This document shows, piece after piece, positions 34,111 to 43,037 of a DNA stretch of 64,000 bases. This stretch comes from Chitinophagaceae bacterium IBVUCB1. Its GTDB lineage: Bacteria; Bacteroidota; Bacteroidia; Chitinophagales; Chitinophagaceae. How positions within the stretch are numbered: position 1 is the first letter of the stretch; each line of letters starts with the position of its first letter. The translations under genes and the position numbers were made by a program. The notes under the pieces are model-generated. The model was not told where the DNA came from. It searched no databases and saw only the letters and a program-made list of their open reading frames with translations. The stretch covers positions 1,078,744 through 1,142,743 of the forward strand of contig NFUW01000002.1 in the NCBI GenBank assembly GCA_002127285.1, read 5' to 3'.

Positions 34111-34306
34111 AACCAGTAGTTTTTAGCATTAATAATATAATACAAATATGGTTGATGCCACTATATACAGCAAATGATAGGGGTAAAGCAAGTATTTGTT
34201 GTGGTAAATAATATTTCAGACTACCTGCATAGACCATTGCATGACAAGTATGGGATATGATGATATACCCATAAGATGATTTATATCATGTTTGGCAGCC
34301 AATGCA

Positions 34307-34336
34307 TTGCCTAAACGTACGATTATTGTAATTTTA
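34307..34336 (+). promoter_or_regulatory. Promoter of hmgA-hppD
   Basis: TTG, 19 bases, TAATTTTA, ending 18 bases before the hmgA start codon. Confidence 0.5.
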
Positions 34337-34354
34337 CCCCATAATCAGGTATTA

Positions 34355-35512
34355 ATGGCACATTATCATACGCTTGGCAATATTCCGCATAAACGCCATA
34401 CACAATTCAGGCAGCCCGATGGCAAGCTCTATTCAGAGCAGCTATTCAGTACAGAGGGTTTTTCTTCTAACTATTCTTTATTGTATCACATACACCCGCC
34501 TACACAAATCATAAGGGCAGAAGAACCTACCGATGTATCGCCCAAAGCATCTACTGACAATATTTTAAAGCACCGCAGCTTTCAGGGCTTTAGTGTAAAA
34601 CCTGAAGCAGACTACCTGAAAAGTCGCAAGATTGTACTCTTCAATAACGACGTACAGATTTCATTGGCTGCACCTACCAAAAGCCTGACTGATTATTTCT
34701 TCAAAAACGCAGATGCTGATGAAGTAATATTTATACATGAAGGTACCGGTACACTCAAAACACAATACGGGCAGTTGCCATTCAGCTACGGCGATTATCT
34801 GGTTGTACCACGCGGCACTATATATCAGATAACATTCAACGACGAAAACAATCGCTTATTTATTGTTGAGTCTTTCAGCCCCATTACATTCCCCAAACGT
34901 TATTTGAGCCGCTACGGGCAGTTACTGGAACATTCACCGTTTTGTGAGCGCGATATACGCAAACCAGAAAATCTGGAAACAATAGACCAGAAAGGTGAGT
35001 TTCTTATTAATACCAAAAAGAAAGGGTTGATGTACCCGATTACATATGCCAATCATCCTTTTGATGTAGTTGGCTGGGATGGTTGCGAATACCCTTACGC
35101 ACTTAGCATTCACGATTTTGAACCCATCACGGGGCGTGTACACCAACCCCCACCCGTACACCAAACATTTGATGCACACAATTTTGTGATATGCTCGTTC
35201 TGCCCGCGTCTGTACGATTATCATCCGCAGGCTATACCTGCACCATACAACCATAGCAATATAGATAGCGACGAGGTGCTGTATTATGTAGATGGCGACT
35301 TTATGAGCCGCAAACACGTTACCCGTGGTATGATAACCCTGCACCCAGCAGGTATACCACACGGGCCACACCCTGGTGCTGTTGAAAAAAGCATTGGCAA
35401 AAAGGAAACGGGCGAACTGGCTGTGATGGTTGACACCTTCCACCCGTTGAAAATGACGGTGGATGCGCAAAGCATAGAAGACGAAGGCTATATTATGAGC
35501 TGGGCTGAATAA
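34355..35512 (+). CDS. hmgA: Homogentisate 1,2-dioxygenase
   Basis: 385 residues from the ATG at 34355 (MAHYHTLGNIPHKRHTQFRQ), the family N-terminus. It opens the ring of homogentisate to maleylacetoacetate in tyrosine breakdown, using Fe(II). The cupin core carries HQTFDAHNFVICSFCPRLYD, NIDSDEVLYYVDGDFMSRK and HPAGIPHGPHPGAVEKSIGK, which hold the metal ligands. hppD, the preceding step of the pathway, follows 37 bases downstream; the operon order is hmgA-hppD. fahA and maiA are not in the window. Confidence 0.95.
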   Translation: MAHYHTLGNIPHKRHTQFRQPDGKLYSEQLFSTEGFSSNYSLLYHIHPPTQIIRAEEPTDVSPKASTDNILKHRSFQGFSVKPEADYLKSRKIVLFNNDVQISLAAPTKSLTDYFFKNADADEVIFIHEGTGTLKTQYGQLPFSYGDYLVVPRGTIYQITFNDENNRLFIVESFSPITFPKRYLSRYGQLLEHSPFCERDIRKPENLETIDQKGEFLINTKKKGLMYPITYANHPFDVVGWDGCEYPYALSIHDFEPITGRVHQPPPVHQTFDAHNFVICSFCPRLYDYHPQAIPAPYNHSNIDSDEVLYYVDGDFMSRKHVTRGMITLHPAGIPHGPHPGAVEKSIGKKETGELAVMVDTFHPLKMTVDAQSIEDEGYIMSWAE

Positions 35513-35549
35513 TAATTATCATTTACAAAAAACTGAAAAAAGGCACTAT

Positions 35550-36677
35550 ATGGATACAATGACAGTGAGCCAGAAAATGGCAGCAGCACAAGATTTCTTA
35601 CCCATTAACGGTACAGACTATCTGGAGCTGTATGTGGGCAACGCTAAACAGTCTGCACACTTTTACAAAACAGCATTCGGGTTTCAAAGTGTTGCCTATG
35701 CAGGCCCTGAAACAGGTGTGCGAGACAGGGCATCGTATGTATTGCAACAAGGTAAGATACGCTTGGTGCTTACAACGGCTTTGAAGTCAGACCATCCTGT
35801 ATCTGAACATGTGAAGAAACATGGCGATGGTGTAAAGATACTGGCACTATGGGTAGATGATGCAAGAAGCGCGTTTGAAGAAACAACCAAGCGAGGAGCT
35901 AAGCCATATCAGGAACCAGTTGTTATGACAGATGAACATGGCGAGGTAGTAACCTCGGGTATATATACCTACGGCGAAACGATACACATGTTTGTAGAGC
36001 GCAAAAACTACAAAGGCATTTTTATGCCCGGCTATCAGCCATACACATCTGCCTACAATCCTACTGAAACAGGGCTTCTATATGTAGACCATTGCGTAGG
36101 CAACGTAGGCTGGAATCGCATGAATGAAACCGTAAAATGGTATGAAGATGTGATGGGCTTTGCCAACATCCTGACGTTTGACGATAAGCAAATCAATACC
36201 GAATACTCTGCGTTGATGAGCAAGGTAATGAGTAACGGCAATGGTTATGTGAAATTCCCAATCAACGAACCGGCAGAAGGTAAAAAGAAATCGCAGATAG
36301 AAGAATACCTTGATTTTTATGAGGGCGAGGGTGTGCAACACATAGCCGTTGCTACCAACGATATCATAGCTACCGTGCGCGAATTGCGTAAGCGTGGTGT
36401 AGAATTTCTGGAAACACCCGATGCGTATTACGAAGAACTATTTGACCGTGTGGGCAAGATAGACGAAGATGTAGCACCGTTGCAGGAATTGAAGATACTG
36501 GTTGACAGGGACGAAGAGGGCTACTTGCTGCAAATCTTCACCAAACCCGTAGAAGACCGCCCAACAATGTTCTTTGAAATCATACAACGCAAAGGAGCAA
36601 AGAGCTTTGGTGCGGGCAATTTCAAAGCATTGTTCGAGTCTATAGAAAGGGAGCAAGCCAAGCGTGGCAACCTGTAA
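35550..36677 (+). CDS. hppD: 4-hydroxyphenylpyruvate dioxygenase
   Basis: 375 residues of the vicinal-oxygen-chelate family. It converts 4-hydroxyphenylpyruvate to homogentisate, the substrate of the upstream HmgA. Iron ligands are seen in YVDHCVGNVGWNRMNETVKW (first His), EGVQHIAVATNDII (second His) and PTMFFEIIQRKGAKSFGAGN (Glu). The N-terminal half is the non-catalytic repeat (DYLELYVGNAKQSAHFYKTA). Second gene of the tyrosine-catabolic pair, with a strong terminator behind it. Confidence 0.96.
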   Translation: MDTMTVSQKMAAAQDFLPINGTDYLELYVGNAKQSAHFYKTAFGFQSVAYAGPETGVRDRASYVLQQGKIRLVLTTALKSDHPVSEHVKKHGDGVKILALWVDDARSAFEETTKRGAKPYQEPVVMTDEHGEVVTSGIYTYGETIHMFVERKNYKGIFMPGYQPYTSAYNPTETGLLYVDHCVGNVGWNRMNETVKWYEDVMGFANILTFDDKQINTEYSALMSKVMSNGNGYVKFPINEPAEGKKKSQIEEYLDFYEGEGVQHIAVATNDIIATVRELRKRGVEFLETPDAYYEELFDRVGKIDEDVAPLQELKILVDRDEEGYLLQIFTKPVEDRPTMFFEIIQRKGAKSFGAGNFKALFESIEREQAKRGNL

Positions 36678-36705
36678 TTAGTTGACATAAGTTAAATACT
36701 GACTG

Positions 36706-36730
36706 AAAAGGGGCTGATAGCCCCTTTTTT
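36706..36730 (+). terminator. Terminator of hmgA-hppD
   Basis: Perfect 10-base arms AAAAGGGGCT and AGCCCCTTTT with a 3-base loop and trailing T. Confidence 0.88.
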
Positions 36731-36811
36731 AGTGCATTTTATGAAATCCTTTTAGCTTATAAGCCTTATCTTTACATGGCTTTTTTCTAACTACAAAAGC
36801 AAGTGTACATA

Positions 36812-37576
36812 ATGATTAAAAAACTGACATTCAGTTTATTATTTGCAATGGGTTGCTATGCGGTTGCTGCACAAGATGATGCGATGGCATTCCGCAATTT
36901 CCAGTTGTCGTTCAACAGGGTATCGCAGGCATGGGTAAAATATAACGACAGCTTGCAAAAGATGTTTGAAACAAAGGGATTGAAATACCCGCCATCCGAT
37001 ATTTACATACGCACATTTAAGGCGCAAAACGAAATGGAGCTATGGGCAAGGGATAACCCTGACGACCGCTACAAGTTGGTGAAGCAATATCGCATCTGCG
37101 CATTATCCGGCATATTGGGGCCTAAACGTGTAGAGGGCGACAGACAAGTACCCGAAGGCTATTATTTCATTGAGGACTTTAATCCCAAGAGCGATTTTCA
37201 CTTATCACTATTATTGAATTACCCCAACTATTCGGACATGATGCTGGGCGATAAGAAAAAACCCGGCGGCGATATATACATACATGGCGGCTGCGTAACG
37301 GTAGGCTGTATGCCAATGACTGACCCCGTGATACAAGAAGTATATACCCTATGCCTGAATGCCAAGCTGAACGGGCAAACATATATACCCGTACACATCT
37401 TCCCTACCCGCTTCAACGAAGTAGGCCTTAACTTCCTGGGCAGAAGCTATGCAACAGATACTGCGAAGCAACAGTTTTGGGTGAACCTGAAATGGGGCTA
37501 CGACTATTTTGAACGCTATAGAAAACTACAACCCGTTATGTATAATACCGATGGCAAATATATCTATGCCAACTAA
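36812..37576 (+). CDS. YafK-like L,D-transpeptidase family protein
   Basis: 254 residues from the ATG at 36812, which starts a signal peptide (MIKKLTFSLLFAMGCYAVAA). The catalytic domain shows the YkuD-type motif HGGCVTVGCMPM, with the nucleophilic Cys in TVGC, and the preceding RQVPEGYYFIEDFNPKS typical of YafK/DpaA. E. coli DpaA in this subfamily is now known to remove Braun lipoprotein from peptidoglycan, so members may be hydrolases as well as transpeptidases. Periplasmic. It stands 45 bases before the DUF4249 gene. Confidence 0.85.
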   Translation: MIKKLTFSLLFAMGCYAVAAQDDAMAFRNFQLSFNRVSQAWVKYNDSLQKMFETKGLKYPPSDIYIRTFKAQNEMELWARDNPDDRYKLVKQYRICALSGILGPKRVEGDRQVPEGYYFIEDFNPKSDFHLSLLLNYPNYSDMMLGDKKKPGGDIYIHGGCVTVGCMPMTDPVIQEVYTLCLNAKLNGQTYIPVHIFPTRFNEVGLNFLGRSYATDTAKQQFWVNLKWGYDYFERYRKLQPVMYNTDGKYIYAN

Positions 37577-37621
37577 ACCTATCATAGCTTAAAACGTTAT
37601 CTATCATCACACTATTAGTAT

Positions 37622-38527
37622 ATGCGCGGATTTATTAAGCAGATTGTATTAAGCACCATTATCATTGCAGGTACATTACTTGTTTCTTGCGAGAAAGAAG
37701 TAAATATTAAGCTCAACACGGGCGAGCCGTCATTGGTAGTAGAGGGTGTGATTGAAAACGGATTGCCGCCTTATGTATTCCTTACCAGGTCTATAGGTTA
37801 TTTTTCTACTATTGACCTGAATACGTTGCAAAACAGCTTTGTACGTAATGCCAAAGTAACCGTATCTGACGGCGTACGTACCGTGCAGTTAAGAGAGTAT
37901 AGTTTAGATACAGGTGCTAATGGCAACAAACTGTATTTCTACAGTATAGACACTGCGGGCAGTTTTTTTGTCGGACAAATAGAAAAAGTATATAAACTGA
38001 CGATAGAAGTAGATGGCAAAATATATGAGTCTTTTACAAAAATACCCAACCCCACAACTATAGACTCTATGAAGACAGTGCAGCCCGACCCACCTTTTAA
38101 TAAAGAGAAAAACCCATTGGCAAGGCAGGTACGCATCTATTTTAAAGAACCCGACACAGCAGGTAATTTTGTTCGATACTTTACCCAACGTAATAGTGAA
38201 CCTTACTACCCCGGCTCCAATTCGGTGTACCCCGACGATATTATTAACGGCATCTATTTTGAAACCACATTGTCGCTTGGCGAACCGACAGGAAGAGAAT
38301 TTAACAGAGACTCTTCAACAGTAGGGTATCCCGGCGATACCGTTACGCTAAAATGGTGTTCAATAGACCGTGCTAACTATACTTTTTGGAGTACTTACGA
38401 ATATTCGCTTGGTACATTGGGCAATCCATTCTCTACCCCCATACAGGTAAAAAGCAACATCAGCAACGGGGCTTTAGGCGTATGGACGGGTTATGGGGCT
38501 GTGTATAAAACAATCGTATTAGAGTAA
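37622..38527 (+). CDS. DUF4249 family lipoprotein
   Basis: 301 residues. Lipoprotein signal ends in LVSC (Cys23), followed by EKEVNIKLNTGEPSLVVEGV then ENGLPPYVFLTRSIGYF, the hallmark start of DUF4249. The body is beta-rich. DUF4249 proteins are Bacteroidota lipoproteins often located beside TonB-dependent receptors, but no receptor is next to this one, so its partner is not evident. Function unknown. Confidence 0.85.
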   Translation: MRGFIKQIVLSTIIIAGTLLVSCEKEVNIKLNTGEPSLVVEGVIENGLPPYVFLTRSIGYFSTIDLNTLQNSFVRNAKVTVSDGVRTVQLREYSLDTGANGNKLYFYSIDTAGSFFVGQIEKVYKLTIEVDGKIYESFTKIPNPTTIDSMKTVQPDPPFNKEKNPLARQVRIYFKEPDTAGNFVRYFTQRNSEPYYPGSNSVYPDDIINGIYFETTLSLGEPTGREFNRDSSTVGYPGDTVTLKWCSIDRANYTFWSTYEYSLGTLGNPFSTPIQVKSNISNGALGVWTGYGAVYKTIVLE

Positions 38528-38590
38528 CATTTATTACATAAAGGCTTGCATTTTTTTCACATCTTTGCAGGCATTACAACGTATAGAATA

Positions 38591-39529
38591 ATGGCTGAAA
38601 CAGAAAAAGTACATTGCCTGATTGTTGGTTCAGGCCCTGCGGGTTATACCGCCGCTATTTATGCTTCTCGTGCAGGTTTAAATCCTGTATTATATCAGGG
38701 CTTGCAACCGGGTGGACAACTTACCATCACTACCGAAGTAGAAAACTACCCAGGTTACCCCGATGGCATTATGGGGCCGCAAATGATGATAGACTTTGAA
38801 AAACAGGCACAGCGCATGGGTGCTGATATTCGTTGGGGATTGGCTACCAAAGTTGACCTTTCTCAACGCCCCTTCAAAGTAGAGATAGACGAAGAAAAAT
38901 GGATAGAAACAGACGCGCTGATAATAGCAACAGGCGCATCTGCCAAATGGCTCGGCCTTCCATCTGAACAAAGGCTGAACGGGCATGGTGTATCTGCGTG
39001 TGCAGTATGCGATGGATTCTTTTTTAAAGGGCAGGACGTGGCAATAGTTGGCGCAGGCGATACGGCTTGTGAAGAAGCACTATACCTATCTAAAATATGC
39101 AGTAATGTACACATGCTGATACGCCGCGATGAGATGCGCGCCAGCAAAGTGATGCAAGACAGGGTACTGAAAACTGCCAACATCAACGTGCATTGGAATA
39201 CCGACACCGTAGAAGTGTTGGGAGAAAATAAAGTGGACGGCATTAAAGTATTGAATAACAAAACCAATGAAGAAAGCATTATACCTGTTAAGGCTTTTTT
39301 TGTAGCGATAGGGCACGAGCCAAACTCGGTGTTATTTAAAGGTATACTTGATATGGATGAAGCAGGCTACCTGATAACTAAAGCAGGCTCTTCTAAAACG
39401 AATATAGAAGGTGTATTTGCTTGCGGCGATGTGCAGGATAAGATATACCGTCAGGCTGTAACGGCTGCAGGCAGCGGCTGTATGGCTGCCTTAGATGCCG
39501 AAAGGTACTTGGGGGCTTTAGGGCATTAA
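38591..39529 (+). CDS. trxB: Thioredoxin reductase
   Basis: 312 residues from the ATG at 38591 (MAETEKVHCLIVGSGPAGYT), family-normal. An FAD/NADPH flavoprotein that reduces thioredoxin. FAD motif GSGPAGYTAAIYASRAG, redox-active disulfide CAVCDG, NADPH motif VGAGDTACEEALYLSKI, and C-terminal GVFACGDVQDKIYRQAVTAA are all present. Monocistronic, with its own terminator; the 15 codons upstream in frame are rejected. Confidence 0.97.
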   Translation: MAETEKVHCLIVGSGPAGYTAAIYASRAGLNPVLYQGLQPGGQLTITTEVENYPGYPDGIMGPQMMIDFEKQAQRMGADIRWGLATKVDLSQRPFKVEIDEEKWIETDALIIATGASAKWLGLPSEQRLNGHGVSACAVCDGFFFKGQDVAIVGAGDTACEEALYLSKICSNVHMLIRRDEMRASKVMQDRVLKTANINVHWNTDTVEVLGENKVDGIKVLNNKTNEESIIPVKAFFVAIGHEPNSVLFKGILDMDEAGYLITKAGSSKTNIEGVFACGDVQDKIYRQAVTAAGSGCMAALDAERYLGALGH

Positions 39530-39551
39530 ACTGATTATAATTGAATTGATA

Positions 39552-39577
39552 AGGGCTGCTATGCAGCCCTATATTTT
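39552..39577 (+). terminator. Terminator of trxB
   Basis: Arms AGGGCTGC and GCAGCCCT with a 3-base loop, followed by ATATTTTT. Confidence 0.85.
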
Positions 39578-39589
39578 TACACATATAGC

Positions 39590-39623
39590 AAATAAAAAAG
39601 GGTAACCATTAGTTACCCTTTTT
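39590..39623. terminator. Bidirectional terminator
   Basis: Perfect 12-base arms AAAAAGGGTAAC and GTTACCCTTTTT. It serves the minus-strand PKD protein gene and could back up the trxB terminator. Confidence 0.85.
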
Positions 39624-39645
39624 ATTTTTTACCAATATCAACTGT

Positions 39646-41979
39646 TTACCTCAACAAGGTGACATTACCCTGATAGTTTTCAGAATATCCATTGCTGAAG
39701 CTTACTTTGATGGTATATACATACACACCACCAGGTTGTTCTTTATCATTTACTTTACCATCCCATCCGCGTCCGTTCAGGCTATTAGTTTCAAACACTA
39801 CATCTCCCCAACGGTTGTATATAGCCATGGTGAACTTAGTAATACCTTTGCCCAACAACTGGCGTGGCAGGAAGTAATCGTTATACCCATCGCCATTAGG
39901 TGTAAACACGTTTGGTATGTCTATATAACAGTTCTTTTTAACCTCTATGGTATCAGATACCTGACAACCTTCAAAGTCTAATGTTACGGCGTATTTGCCG
40001 GGATGATGAACCAATACAGATGAGGTTGAATCTTTAGTGTCTGTATTCCAACGCCATTTCAGTCCGGGAGAGCCTGCGGCATTTACCAAATCTTTTATCA
40101 TAATGGGCTGTCCGTCAAAACAAATGCTGGTATCCCTACCCAAGTCAATAAACGGACTCTGCTTCACATAAATATTTTGCTCGTACGTAGTATCAGGGCA
40201 TACACGATAATTGGCTATCAACTTCACAAGGTATGTACCGGGCTGTGTATATGCGTGTTCAATGGTAAACTTATCTCTGATATAGTGACCATCAGCAAAA
40301 TCCCACTCTGCATACGTACCGCCAATCAGCGAGTAGTCTCCGAGGAATTGTATGCTTTCGCCTGCACAGATAACCGTGTCTGAGAAGAAACTGGCACTAC
40401 CAAGCGAGTCAACAACCAAACGCCTTGTAGCTGTTTTTTTACAACCAAGGAAGTCAGTAATAGTCATTGTTATATCATACACACCATACCTGCTATACAG
40501 GTGAGTAGGCTCAAATTGGTCTGATGTATCGCCATCTTTAAAATCCCAAAAATACTTTGGTAATGTAGCAGGTGTGGCTATAGAAAGGTTATCAAATGTT
40601 ACTACTTGCCCTTGGCATATGCTATCATCGCTAACGGTAAAGTCGGCTTCAAGCGGGTGGCTTAGTACTACTAATTTCTCCATGCTATCTGCACAACCAC
40701 TGTTTTTAGCAACAAGTTTTACAGTATATGTACCTTGACTTGTATAAACATTTATGGGGTCTTGATCGGCACTGTTATTACCATCTCCAAAGGTCCATGT
40801 CCAAGAGTTATTACCCAAAGAGGCATCTGTAAACTTAACGGTGTCTGCATCGCAACCAAGCACAGGCGTAAAAGAGAAGTCTGCCTTTACAACAGGGTTC
40901 AGTGTTAGTAATATATCTAGTGTATCTGTACTGCAACCTTCGGTTGTGATGGCATAACCTTTATAGGTACCTGCATCAGAAAGCTGTATGTTAGGTAGTT
41001 CTATCAAATCTTGCGTGGGAAGCAAAGTACATAATACAGTTGTACCATTAGGCTTTACAATATAAGTACTACCACCAACGATACCTACACCAGACGGGAA
41101 CTGTACCGTGTCTTTGTCTCCCACACATTTGGGACCGTAAAATTTCATTGGACCAGCCGGAGGGGTATTACCAACTAATATAGTTTTAGAAGCATTGTAC
41201 ACACATGCTCCGCGAGTAGCTGTGCAGCTAAAAGTAATACCTGTTGCAGAAAACGGTGTATTTAAATAAGTAGGGTTATAAACCGAATTTGAAGGAGACC
41301 AAGACCCTACTGTTGCGCTAGTACTCCATGCAAATGTAGTATTCGGAAAGTTTGTAGCCGTCATATCAAGCGGACGGTCTTTACACCTTGGAGAGTCAAT
41401 TACTATTTCAAATGGCTGCAAGCAGCTATCCAATGCAAATTCAAGACCATACACAACACCATTAGCACCTGTGTTCAGCCTGTCGTGCAATACCTCTACA
41501 CTGTTGATGAAGTTGGGTGCAGATACAAATGTTACCTGCACATCGCGTCTTGCGCCACCACCCAATGTATTTACGATTTTGCCGTTAGATACATCCATGT
41601 TATTTGCAATGCCTCCCGGGTCTGTACAGCCACCAAAATCAGACATCATAGCCTGTGTTATCGGGAAGTTCGTACCATTTACTCTTACATATACGGTATC
41701 TTCAAACTGAAAATCAGTAATGCTTAATCGGATGTGTGTAACACCAGGTGAAAAGCTGTGCAAATAACCACCTGCCTGTGTAGCACCTATGAAATAAGGG
41801 CTGGCATTACAGAAAGTCTGCGGGGCAGGATTGGTTCTGCCTGCTGTTGTAGATACTGTAACAGATACACCGGCAACTACTGAGAGACCGGTAGTGTGTG
41901 AAACAGGATAATACGTTTGGGCTATTGCATTGATTGTGAATGATGCTAACAGAGCCGTAAATAATACAAGTTTTCGCAT
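39646..41979 (-). CDS. PKD-domain surface protein with gliding-motility-type T9SS C-terminal domain
   Basis: 777 residues. A signal peptide (MRKLVLFTALLASFTINAIA), an N-terminal region of unknown type with an Ig-like part, then at least three PKD domains recognised by WTWTFGDGNNSADQDPINVY, YFWDFKDGDTSDQFEPTHLY and AEWDFADGHYIRDKFTIEHA. It ends in the gliding-motility-associated C-terminal domain (IPNVFTPNGDGYNDYFLP, IYNRWGDVVFE, GWDGKVNDKEQPGGVYVYTI), a T9SS type B sorting signal. Likely a cell-surface adhesin or matrix protein. Monocistronic. Confidence 0.9.
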   Translation of the reverse strand: MRKLVLFTALLASFTINAIAQTYYPVSHTTGLSVVAGVSVTVSTTAGRTNPAPQTFCNASPYFIGATQAGGYLHSFSPGVTHIRLSITDFQFEDTVYVRVNGTNFPITQAMMSDFGGCTDPGGIANNMDVSNGKIVNTLGGGARRDVQVTFVSAPNFINSVEVLHDRLNTGANGVVYGLEFALDSCLQPFEIVIDSPRCKDRPLDMTATNFPNTTFAWSTSATVGSWSPSNSVYNPTYLNTPFSATGITFSCTATRGACVYNASKTILVGNTPPAGPMKFYGPKCVGDKDTVQFPSGVGIVGGSTYIVKPNGTTVLCTLLPTQDLIELPNIQLSDAGTYKGYAITTEGCSTDTLDILLTLNPVVKADFSFTPVLGCDADTVKFTDASLGNNSWTWTFGDGNNSADQDPINVYTSQGTYTVKLVAKNSGCADSMEKLVVLSHPLEADFTVSDDSICQGQVVTFDNLSIATPATLPKYFWDFKDGDTSDQFEPTHLYSRYGVYDITMTITDFLGCKKTATRRLVVDSLGSASFFSDTVICAGESIQFLGDYSLIGGTYAEWDFADGHYIRDKFTIEHAYTQPGTYLVKLIANYRVCPDTTYEQNIYVKQSPFIDLGRDTSICFDGQPIMIKDLVNAAGSPGLKWRWNTDTKDSTSSVLVHHPGKYAVTLDFEGCQVSDTIEVKKNCYIDIPNVFTPNGDGYNDYFLPRQLLGKGITKFTMAIYNRWGDVVFETNSLNGRGWDGKVNDKEQPGGVYVYTIKVSFSNGYSENYQGNVTLLR

Positions 41980-42135
41980 TTAAACAGGCATTTTTATTTT
42001 ATAAGAATATAACAGGGTATACCCTCAATTCTATACATTTCTTCTAAGCTACTAATATACAGACAAAAAGTTAATTTTTTTAGTTGGGTAGGTTAAAATA
42101 AATTTTCGGTTTTTAATCCATTAACTTTTAGGTTA

Positions 42136-42143
42136 TATCTTCG
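42136..42143 (+). promoter_or_regulatory. Possible -7 box of pth
   Basis: TATCTTCG ends 5 bases before the pth ATG. If it is the promoter, the transcript would be leaderless or nearly so. A -33 box is not clear. Confidence 0.4.
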
Positions 42144-42148
42144 CAAAT

Positions 42149-42709
42149 ATGAAGTTTTTGATAGTAGGATTGGGCAATATAGGCGCAGAATATGATATGA
42201 CGAGGCATAATATAGGGTTTGACGTGGCAGATGCCTTTGTCATAAAACATGATGGAAATTTTTCATTAGACAGGCATGCTTTCGTGGCAGAGTGTAAATG
42301 GAAGGGGAAAACCTTTGTAGTCATCAAGCCTACTACCTATATGAACCTAAGTGGGAAAGCAGTAAAATACTGGATGGATAAAGAGAAAATAGCCCTTGAA
42401 AATATACTGGTAATAGTGGACGAACTGGCACTCCCAATCGAAACCTTAAGATTACGCCCCGCAGGCAGTGCCGCAGGGCACAACGGGCTGAAGAATATAG
42501 AACTGCTGCTACAAACACAGCAATATGCCCGCCTTCGCTTTGGCATAGGCAACAACTACCCCAAAGGCAAACAGGCAGATTTTGTACTAAGCAAATGGAA
42601 ACCAAGCGAGCTACCTGTTGTAAAGGATAAAATATTGAAATCGGTAGAAATAATTGAAAGCTTTGCAACCATAGGTATTGAAAAGACCATGAACATCTAC
42701 AATAAATAA
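42149..42709 (+). CDS. pth: Peptidyl-tRNA hydrolase
   Basis: 186 residues. It frees tRNAs from peptidyl-tRNAs dropped by ribosomes. The start MKFLIVGLGNIGAEYDMTRH (catalytic His20) is the canonical family N-terminus, so the ATG is secure. KPTTYMNLSGKAVKYWM, LVIVDELALPIETLRLRPAG and AGHNGLKNIELLL follow in the expected order. The gene is probably monocistronic. Confidence 0.97.
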   Translation: MKFLIVGLGNIGAEYDMTRHNIGFDVADAFVIKHDGNFSLDRHAFVAECKWKGKTFVVIKPTTYMNLSGKAVKYWMDKEKIALENILVIVDELALPIETLRLRPAGSAAGHNGLKNIELLLQTQQYARLRFGIGNNYPKGKQADFVLSKWKPSELPVVKDKILKSVEIIESFATIGIEKTMNIYNK

Positions 42710-43037
42710 CATTGCAGCAAACTACGATTCTTTGTCGTGTCTACACCGCATAGTTAGCATGCTTATTTTTCTTTATCAGGAAAATATTTTTTCACGAAAA
42801 GGCTAAAGTAAAATTGATGCAATGAAATTTTCTATAATTTTGCATCACATTATTCAGTCCATGGATATTTAATTATTCCGCCCACGGCGCAGGGCGATGG
42901 TTTTCAAAATAACGGATGCAATAGTTACTGCTTCGCTACTGCTATAAGTAACATGGGACTATACTGCATTTAGTGCTACTGCAAGCTGCAACAGCAGTGT
43001 TTTTCACTTTTATATTTTTTAAAACACAGCAACAATT
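42710..43037 (+). other. Intergenic region with a promoter and a long MATE leader
   Basis: TTG at 42814, 18 bases, TAATTTTG at 42835-42842 makes a good promoter. That leaves about 190 bases of leader before the MATE gene. The leader has repeats and pairing potential (GTTACT and AGTAAC; ACTGC and GCAGT before a T-run near 43010), but no riboswitch class I can name. Confidence 0.45.

Noticed and set aside
42890-42930. Fluoride riboswitch in the MATE leader
   Set aside because: The phrase GGGCGATGGTTTTC recalls the conserved start, but the pairing partners for both stems and the pseudoknot are absent.
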